A DNA stretch of 16,139 nt from Phoronis ovalis (lineage: Eukaryota; Phoronida; Phoronidae). The notes under the pieces are model-generated. The model saw nothing but the letters and a program-made list of their open reading frames with translations, was not told the DNA's origin and made no database searches. A program made the translations under genes and the position numbers. Positions 1 to 10,000 of the stretch are shown here, piece by piece (the first letter of the stretch is position 1; each line of letters opens with the position of its first letter). The stretch covers positions 1 through 16,139 of the forward strand of contig JAOXYB010024690.1 in NCBI GenBank assembly GCA_028565635.1, read 5' to 3'.

Positions 1-699
1 AACAATACATAATAATGAATTAAAATGTGATTATTTCGCATTAATTCAAATGGGTCTTCAACTCAAATTGCCACCCCCGGGGCGATTATTAGAGAGGGGG
101 CGATTATTGATTTATTTTAGTCACTAGAGGGGGCAATTATTAAAACGGGGCGATTATTAAAGAAAATACGGTATACCAAAACCTCAAAATACGATATCTA
201 TAGTTAATAATACTTAAGGTCAAAATCGTGATCAGTTTTTATTTTGTTAACTTGACCATTGCTTTTGTCCACTGGTCAGGAAGAATGTCAATATTAACCC
301 AAATGTGTGTTTGTGTTTCAGGCGATATAGATACAACTGGTGTTTAACATAATAAACTGCAGGCATATGTAACACGAAGCAGCTGGAAATTGATAACAAC
401 TACTGGGTGAAATACTTGTCATATTATTTTCTTTGCTTAGCCAACTGTATTCCTTGCCATATTACCATCTGAAATACAACTGTTTCTGCATTAATATGCT
501 TTGATATGCTTATTGGTACTAGAAGGTAAAGTTAATCCATCTTTACCATTTGGCACTGATCTTTCAATGCATATAACAAACAACCAAGATCTTCTGTTGT
601 GAGCAATTGTTTGCTTTTCCAACAGCTATTGAACAAAACTTAGCAGAAAGTAGTTTGTGTTGAAGAACTTATAAGTAACAGTTGTTATAACGTTTCAAA
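1..699. promoter_or_regulatory. Upstream region and probable 5' UTR of the DGCR8-like gene
   Basis: No coding exon is visible here. Two sequences look like 3' splice sites: a T-rich run ending in CAG at 321 and another ending in AACAG at 625. The 5' UTR may therefore be split, or the transcript trans-spliced, but nothing decides between these. No convincing TATA box or CpG-rich promoter was recognised. The left 160 bp carry a repeat, described separately. Confidence 0.35.
79..158 (+). repeat. Four-copy GGGGCGATTATT iterated repeat
   Basis: Four direct copies of a 12-13 bp unit of the form G4-5CGATTATT lie at 79-90, 96-108, 129-141 (CAATTATT variant) and 147-158, with unequal spacers. The array runs into an A-rich stretch ending near TACGGTAT at 168-174. 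G-rich direct iterations of this kind look like sub-terminal repeats of a DNA transposon or MITE. No terminal inverted repeat or target duplication is visible, so the element type is unassigned. Confidence 0.7.
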
Positions 700-1047
700 A
701 TGCCAAAACGAAATAAAACCAAAAAGGGCCAACAAAAGAAGGAGAAGAACTTGGAAACCCAGGAATCATTAACATCTTCACTTTTGTCCAATACAAAAAC
801 TGAAGGATTGGACACTGTTAGTGATGTTAATGAAACCACAGAACTACAAATAAGTTTAGAAGAACCAGCTAAGAAGAAACTGAAAATTGAAAATGTAGAT
901 TCTAATGGGGAAAATAAATCTGATGCAGAAGTATGTGAAAATAATTCTAAACTCAACAGTGAAACTGAAAACAAGGCTGATCATCAACAGAATTATAGTG
1001 AAGATGCATTGGAAAGTGAGGATGAAGATGATGACATGGCTAGTGAG
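700..1047 (+). CDS. DGCR8: DGCR8-like exon 1: start codon, nuclear signal, acidic N-terminus
   Basis: Residues 1-116. The first 16 residues are Lys/Arg-rich ([16 protein letters not shown]). PAKKKLK at 56-62 resembles a c-Myc-type monopartite nuclear localisation signal, fitting a nuclear protein. Residues about 100-116 are strongly acidic. The frame continues 16 codons past the GAG|GTATTG donor to a TGA at 1096-1098, so intron retention would give a 132-residue fragment. The donor is not a strong consensus. It is chosen because it joins in phase 0 to the acidic exon 2. Confidence 0.9.
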
Positions 1048-4000
1048 GTATTGTTGGCAGTGCCCTTCACAGGGTGCTTCAGATCTGACAAGTTGTGATT
1101 AGAGATTAGATATATATATGGAAAATTTCCTTTTCAAAACAAATGGTAGAAAAAGAATTGTAACTTGATCATGCCATAACATTTAATACCTTCGTGAAAA
1201 CTAAAATGATAATTATACAGCTTCTTGTGTATAGTTAAAGCTATTACAGCATGAAATACACTTCTGATACAGGGTACATAATATTTGATAAAGAAAAAAC
1301 AATTGAACCTATTTAGAATTTGAAAAAACATTTTCTCACATATTTGGTAACTTAGTAAAGAATTCATTTATTGTATTGTATTTAAGCAAGAAATAACATT
1401 TAGCATCCAGAATTAAGAAAGTAATTGTAGAATTGTGCCACTTGCTGCTACTTTATCTAATCAAGGCCCTGGAAAATGTTTTAATCTTTGCCTTCAGTTT
1501 TTCCCTAAAAATCTTAATATTTTTTGCTGTATTTAGGGAAGTGATGAGGAAGATTATTTGGATGTAGATGAGATTGATGCATTACTTGATGAAGGAATGG
1601 TCGATTACAAGAAAAAGAAAAACGGAGACAAATCAGAGCCAATTGTAAAAGAAAAAGTGGTTTTAGTAGGTAAGTGACTAATCGAAATGGTTGCTATAAA
1701 TTTCAAAAACCCACCATACCACATTAGTTGGTCTACGTTTAATATATTGTAATAACATTTTATTGTCACTGTAATATATGTTACAAAGTACCTGGGCAAA
1801 AAAGAGAGTGAAAATCATGCTGAATATGACTAAATAGTTAGTGTATCAAACTTCTGTTCGTAGATTCCCTTAGCCCACGTATGTTAATTCCAATTATAAA
1901 TTATACCAATTAAATGGACTGTGCCTGCGTGCACATGGAGGTACGGTAGGAGAATTTGTGGCAATTGTCTACTTCGCCACAAAAAGAGCAACTCGGCAAG
2001 GGTGTATTGCAGTATGTAGCAAGACCAGCATGATGAATAGTAATATTCTACCAATTTTTTGCAGAAAAAACTAAATATCCATTTGAACTTTTGCCTGAGG
2101 GCTGGGTTAATGTGGGTCATAACAGTGGCATGCCTGTTTATCTGCACAAAGAAAGTCGTGTATGTACGTTATCGAGACCCTATTTTCTGGGACCAGGATC
2201 AGCTAGGGTAAGTTGATATGCAATGTATAATTTATAATTATTGACTGTTTCGTGAAATTGATGAAGCTGTTTTTAGCCCTGTTTCCTCTGTTCATCAAAC
2301 ATGTATAAAGACTGTAAATTGAAGTGAAAATTTTTTGGTTTCCAGTTTAGTATGATTATTATTATTCAGAAACACGAAATTCCACTCGGTGCCATTCCAT
2401 GCCTAGATTACCGCCAGGCACTTGACAAAGAAAAGAATGAGCAGGAAGAAAAGAGAACAGAAAAAGGTAAAATCTGCCTTTAAAATGATCATTACACACT
2501 TGCCAAGTCAAAAAAGGTGCATATTACAGTTTAAGTGTCTGATAATTTCCTCAAATATCTGGTCTATTTGAAGATTTCGCCGTCTTGCGTAATATATTTT
2601 TGTCACGCAAGTTTTGTTAAGTAGCGCTAAACAATTATTCAATTCAAGAAGTAAACACCCGGATGTAAATGCAAATCTGTACTGCTGAACGAAGATCATC
2701 AAAGATAAATTTGGGACAAGTTTGATTGATCATAAAAGGGAATAAAGTACTAGGCATTCCAATGTTCATGTATATTTATTGAAACATTGAATTTTATACA
2801 AAAGCTGATTTTGTCCCGAATCCAGACCACAATCCATCCCTGTGGTAATTATTATTATTATTAATTATTAATTGTTTATGCAGATCAAGAAGCTAATTTA
2901 AGTATTCCAGATACAGTTACATCTTTCCTGTGACCTGGCATCTGCCAGATATTCTTTACCAAGTTGGTATACCTAATGCCTGGTCGAGATGTGATGATTC
3001 TGCGTTTCTTAAGTTTCTACATTTTTGTATTCATGTTAATCAGGAGTCGGAAATGTTACTTACTCAAAAATATGTAGTGTGTGCTTTTACATGTATTCTT
3101 GGTTAGTATAAAGTCCAACGATACATAAATCAGTTAATTCTTTCAGGAGAGGTGAATGAAGAAAAATCTGACTGTGATAAGCTTCCTCAAAATGTAGAAA
3201 TAAAGCAAGCTGGGCAAGAAGTTTCACTAAGTAAGACTATTTAGGTTACCATTCTTTCTCTGGAAAATGTGGAGTTAAATTATTATGTAGTTTAACATGG
3301 TATATGTGGCAGCGACATTAGGATTAATTAAATATTTTGCAAGAGCAGTCATTAGTAAGTTATTAAAAAAATTAAAATCCATACATCTGGGTGGTAGTAT
3401 CTGTATGTCCTTTGTAACTATCCAGAATGTGTTGTAGACAGTATGTACAGTTATAAATATTTTAATAATTAAAAGTAGTATGCAAGTAAGCTACTTGTTG
3501 TGCACTCATTGTCTTGGTTGTCCACAATTTTATATCTATTTTTGTTTTATTTTAGCACCAGAAGATGTGCACAAATATTGTGAAAACTTGTTTCAGTTTA
3601 AGACCATTACATATAAGAGATATGGGTAAGCAGCTTGATTCTAGAATCCATAAATGTTGTCAAAAATTGCATCTTACTTTTCTTTAACACTGATAGGACA
3701 TTACATTCTAAAAGTTTTCATTTTGTTTGGAGGAAATGATATTTCAATTTTAAGAAAAGACACATGAAAATTGAATCACTCGAGATTACTCAGTGCATTC
3801 TAAAAAGCAGGAATTGAAAATTTTTTATCTTGCAGTACATGGAAAGAACGCCGATTAGAGCAAAGGAAGGAAAAACGACAAAGCAAGTCAAGACCAACAA
3901 TGGTGAATTTTCTAAACTGTTGTTTCAATTTTTGTAGTGTAAATCTAAGTATTTTGTGCTTGTGAACATTTTTTATTTGTTTATGTTTGAAATTTATACT

Positions 4001-7000
4001 TTAGCAGAAGTTAGCATATTCCTTTTATTTGTTTTATTTTGAATGCTTCTGATCGTATATTGCAAGTTCACTAAACAGTCAGTTTAATGTATTTGTTTTA
4101 TTTTGAACGCTTCTGATCGTATATTGCAAGTTCACTAAACAGTCAGTTTAATGTATTTGCAGCCAGCCAATACAAAGGTGATTACCTGTACCATTCCGCC
4201 AGCAATAGGAGATAAACCTGTTGGGCGCAACAGAGGTAACATTAACCACTTACGCACCTGAAAATTATATAATAAAATATACATTTTTATTACTTTTTCT
4301 CTTTATACTATGAAGAATTTGTTTGGGGGTGTCCATGACTGAAACAGCAAGTGATGCTAGGTAACCTCGATATGACCTTGTCCTTATATAGTCTGAATGT
4401 TTCCTCTGAAACTCTGGATCCTTGTTCAAAATAAAGTAGAAGTCGTTTTCACATTTATTCATTTTTTTGGTCTTATAAAATATTTTCTAAAGTATTCACT
4501 ACTATATATTGTACTGGTGACATTCCCATTTGAGGTTTATTATATCTTGCATTTTTCATTTAAATAATCAGGCTTTTTTGAAAAATTGAAAAAATTAAAC
4601 AAGTTAGCTTTTGTTTTTGTATAAAAAGTATAAGTCAGAACAAGCTGAAACGTTACAGTGATGCTGTAAACAGGACATAATTTGACCACACTGCATTTCA
4701 GAAATGGTATTGAATCCAGATGGAAAATCCCCCGTGTGTCTGTTACATGAATATATTCAGAAAGTATTAAAGCTGCAACCAAAGTACAATTACACAAATA
4801 CAGGTATGTAAAGAGTAAAATACAAAAAAAAAATTAATTTCACATGGTTGTATATCCATTTATGTTTATTTCAAACATACGGTGCTGTACATGAGTGTAC
4901 TAAATTATACATGTTCGGTGTATAATACACAAGCTGCACAATAAACAAATAATTATTATTTTTAAAAATTTAGGTTTATTCATAGACTGCTGAGACAAAG
5001 TATCTGTAATTTTCACTGTACATGTGAAAATAAAAAATAATCAATTGTGCAGTAGCAGAGAATTTGCTGTTTAAATAAACCAGATTATTTAGTTGGCTAA
5101 CCACTACAGACTGTCATATACAGAATTAGCATAGGTTGAAGTAAAAATGCGAACTGTCTTATGATCTACAGGACTAAGAGAAGCTGGTTTATATTCTGGT
5201 ATTTTGTGGTTATGCTAATGTTTCTACCCCAGTTCTGCCGATTACAGTACAGGGTAGAAGTCTAACCTGCATATTAATGTTTAATATCTGGACATACTTT
5301 TTTATGAACTCTGTCCTATATACCCTGCACGGGTTAATTTTTTTGCTTTAGAGTTGGGGACTGTGGATTTATTTTGAAATTTTGCCCGCAGTAATAATAG
5401 TAGAAAATATGGTTTTCCTACTGTGTTTCATACAATTCCCACCTTCCATATATCGTGTTTCTGTTAATCATGTTGTATTTTTTTCTGTTGTTTTCAGACA
5501 ATTCACAACTACCATACTGTGCTTCTGTTCTTATAAATAATATGGAATATGGAACAGGAATGGGTGCTAATAAGAAAGCAGCAAAACTAGAAGCTGGTAA
5601 ATGTTTAAATCTGTAGCCCAGATCTGGTATTATCTTCTTAATCATTGTCTCTAGGGAAAACTGATGTTGGCATGTATCGCTTACCATCAGAAAATAGGAC
5701 ACAGTGATCCTTAACAAGTGTACTTACTCAATTTAATTGAGTGCAAAAATGTTTTGCTATAGGTTACAGCATCTTGTCTTGGAGTTAGTCATTAGTACAG
5801 TCTAGGGTCAGTAATTGTTCTAAATAATCAAGTAACTATTCTCATGGATGCTAAAGAACAGCATTTAACCAGGTGCACAGTGTATATAATTGCGTATGTG
5901 CGTCTTTTCTTATTCAAACTTCTGCTGAATTATGTGACTAACTTTAAAGTAAACATCTTTAAAAATGGATGTGTATCACTGATCTTCTATGTTTTTTATT
6001 ACTATTTTAGTATTCGTAGATCTTGAAATAAATAAGTTGTCATTATTTTACTGTTGATAATAGATTTCTCACTCTGCATTTTAAAAAAATTAGCAATAAA
6101 TTCTTGAGCTCCTCATATGTATTTCAGCAAAGAATGCTTTAGCTGTTCTTATACCAGAAACAAGAAATCTCAATGAAAGTGCTAAACCAGAGGAAACAGA
6201 TCTTTCAGTGAGTATTTTATTGAACAAGATATAACAATACAGTATGTACAGTATGTGATACTGTTCCACCATACTGTAGTGTGTCCAGAGTGTATTTATA
6301 GATAATGTTCCAAAAATAAATTTCTTGATGTTTTGTCTCTGTCTGCATGCAGATTTCAGTTGCTCAGTAATGTTTTAATATCAGTAATTGTATTTATATT
6401 ATGTCGTGCATGTTTGAAATGAAACAGATGTTATATGTTTTAAAATTGAGACTAATAATGCTTTATCATGTACCATGTATTTAGTGTAGTTATTAAAATT
6501 ACCAGAAATATTAACAAATGAGTTAAAATTACCAGAAATATTAACAAATGAGTTAGAAATACTATAATTTGTGTGCAAGCTTTCTTGTAAACATGGAATC
6601 TCATTCTGACAATTGCTGAATGAATAATTCTTTATTGTTACAACATGTACTTGTCCAGTGGAAGCTTGCGAATAAAGAAAATTTGCTGCTTCTGTTATTT
6701 TTGAATATCTCATTGAATATGCTGTCGAGTATCCAAATTTTAAAGCAATTTTCAGAGTGACAGAAATTCAAGGTTTTGGTGGAATTTAAAATTACTGACA
6801 TTTCCAACATGCAGAAACTGTGTTTAATACTCAAAACTCTGTAGAAATCAAAAAAATATCTTTTCTATACTTCAGCAACTATAAAATATTAAACCTAGCT
6901 TTTTAGAAAATGAATTTTATAATTTTCAGTTTTTTGATGAAGTAAAGATTGAAGACCCTAGAGTCAAAGACTTGTGTGATCGAGCTGGTCTCAGTGGACC

Positions 7001-10000
7001 ATATGTACTGTTACAGGAATGCCTTCGAAGGTATGTTGCATCATTTAATGCTTTTATCCAGCAAGAATTAAAATCTAATTGCAGGTAAAATTATATTTAA
7101 TATAGTTTTGCCTATAAATCAGTAAATGTATAAGTTCCTTATGAAATTAAATGATGTAGATGCTTCACAGTTTTAGGCTTGTTTCACACAAGTCTACTGC
7201 ATGCAATACAACATGTTACATACAATATGAGTAACAATTAGTGACAGTGCCTTGAACCTTCAATTTGTTCCAGCTTGTAAGCTCATTAGGTCATTAGGTC
7301 ATTGTATAAGTCCAGCTTATTGTTAATTTTTCATGGGTTTATACTGATTGGGTATAATATTGGAATCTGGTTTGTGTTTGAGTTAGATTTCTACAACATT
7401 ATACCAATTTTAGACTAGGAGTCACTTGAAATGAAAATTCATCTTTCACTATCCAAATACATATCATTATACTTACCATATTCTGATGCAAATTCACAAA
7501 AAAATCACATAAGCTTCTGATTTAACTGAAACAGTAGTTGGACGTTGAAGTAAATTGTGCTTTGAACAGGATGATTTGAGGTGTTACTAGCATTATCAAT
7601 AGTTTATGTGGAATGTTATATGGAAGTTTGTCATCGGTTACATACGTTTATGTATTTTATAGAAATCGTGGAATTGGAGACACTGAAGTCAACACAGATA
7701 TGAAAACTCTACAAAATCAAAAGTGCGAGTACACTATAAAAGTTGGAAAACATACTGCCTCTGTGAGTATATTTTATCTCTCTTACTTATTGTACTGCAC
7801 ACTTCATAACCTGGTCGATAGAGTAGGACTTATTAATGTTAGTTCTAGGTGGCAAACAGACTGTTTGGCTTTCACGTTTCTACAATTTGTGACCAGCTAT
7901 TGTTTTATTTGAAATTATATGAAATTGGCAGGGTTTGCTGTCAAAAAAGGTAAAATGAGTATAAATAGATGTCATATAGCAGAGTGAATGAGAGAAGGAA
8001 TTGTCGTTCTTCGTTAATAGGCAGTGCATGTGCTACACCATTACAAAGTCATAGTAAAATTTACCTGGCTTTATATTATTTCCGACGGTGAGGGACTGTG
8101 TTGAGCTTATGTCAAGTACATGTGCAAGTTGTAGAAATTGCCTATTTACTTTGAGCACTCTATGAAAATCTGGCTGTTGAAAAGCATTATAGTCACTGTC
8201 TCGACACTTTGTTTGCCTATTTAATTCTACTTCACCTGTTTGGCAAGAACACCAGGATACCCAAACATGCTTCTATTTTGTTTATCTGTTGTAGGTTATT
8301 TGCAAAAATAAGAAGGAAGGCCGACAACAAGCTGCCCAGGCTATGCTGCAGTTACTTCATCCATATCTGACTAGTTGGGGTTCCATTTTAAAGCTCTATG
8401 CTAAGTCCACTGACCAGATACAAAAGGAGAAAAAGGTAGATCTGTGCTCTTTTAATAATATTTTTTTCACTTGGTAAGTTACGTTTTGTTAAGAGACAGG
8501 TGAACCTGTAATGTTCTGAAATTTGTTTGTTTGAAAACCATTGAACTTGTCACTTGATAGTTGTTGCAGTAGTGGCGCAAAGTTGATTTCTTTTTGTTTG
8601 TGAAATTTTGTATGACAAAGGGTTCATCTGTTAATATTCTTTAACATTTGTTAAGTTTTGAAATGTATCTATTAATTCAGGAATATTTTGTTTCATTTTT
8701 TCAGTTCACTACTAATATTATTAATGGAAAGTTCAGGCCTAAACATCATGCATTATTATTTTTAAAATTTCCAGTAACTTTTAGAATTACAATTTACATG
8801 AGGTATAAATCAAAAGCGCTTCAAAGTAGTTTAGAATCATTTTATTGTGCATTCAACTGCTAAATATTTTCTTTTGACACAATACAAACATTTCCAGACT
8901 TTTAATTCCCATGATTCCAGTGTCGTCTTAACCAACCAACATTTGTTACATCACATAGCCTCATTTCAGCAGCGCCGCCTAACTTGTTAATTGTTTATTT
9001 GCCATTTTTTTACCTAACACATGACTGTACGATGAATAGATCCCATGTTTGAACATTTTTGGCATTTGACTCCAGCTCATAAATAACTGAAACATGTATT
9101 ACATTGCCACCAAAATCATAAGTGAAGTTTGAGTCCAAGATGTGGCATTTCTGGGGTGAAAGATTGCCACACAGTCTGGTAAGTTGTTTGAGTGTCCTAC
9201 TGCATGCTGTCGTGCCCTAAAGAAATTTTATTCAGTTCTCTTAGATATTCTGTTAATGTGTGGTAGAAGAACTAAATTTAGTGCATGGAACAGTTTCAGT
9301 TTAAATGCCTGGAAAGAGTTTCGACATTTGAACACTTTAACAAATATTATTGTATTCTAGTAACTAACACATTGTGTTTGTAACATTTTACTTTTGTGTA
9401 TTAATATTATTAATTTTACTTTAACATGTTTAGCTTAAAGCTGTTACAGCTACTTTGAAATTCAATATATATAATTGAACTAGTGAAATTGGTGTCACAA
9501 TAACCATTTCTATCATTTCAAAAAGCTAAAACTAGTACTAAACTTGTAGAAACAAAACACGTTTTTCTTACTTTTGCAAATTGTAAAATTGTTGCTTTAA
9601 ATTCAAATACAATACAATATACTGCTTGTATGCATGTAAAGAGCCAATCATTGCAAAATCCAAATGTTTCAAACATGCCACATTTTGGGAAGAATTGCCA
9701 GAGTTTGCAGAAAACTGCATCAGTGCAAATAGTTTACTGCACTGTATATTTATAAACAGATGCTTATAGTGTAACCGTATTACAACAAATTTTCAGATTG
9801 TAATTTAAGTAAATTAAGAAACTTATTAGAAATTACACTGATGCTTATAATGATTCTGTTGAATTGTGCTCAAAGTAAAATTTTGTTGTAGGAAGAAGAT
9901 TCCTCTGATTTGACCTGTGACCAAAGCATTGAAGTTGACATGGATGAAATAGAAGATCCTAATGTTCTTCAGAACACTAATGATGCTTCTGCACAAACTG

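Noticed and set aside
594-625. CTGTTG...CAACAG hairpin in the 5' UTR as a possible Microprocessor autoregulatory hairpin (known in DGCR8 mRNAs of other animals)
   Set aside because: The stem is only two blocks of six pairs, far shorter than the roughly 33-bp stem Drosha needs. It may be chance.
6239-6277. Cluster of ACAGTATG/CATACTGT inverted repeats just after exon 11
   Set aside because: Arms are 6-8 bp in AT-rich sequence, which is expected by chance. It has no conserved context.
7285-7304. Short repeat CATTAGGTCATTAGGTCATT
   Set aside because: Only about two and a half copies of an 8-bp unit; ordinary microsatellite-like slippage.
8648-8863. 71-codon open stretch on the plus strand in the long intron
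   Set aside because: Its composition matches intron, it has no splice signals with a fitting phase, and it resembles no protein I know.
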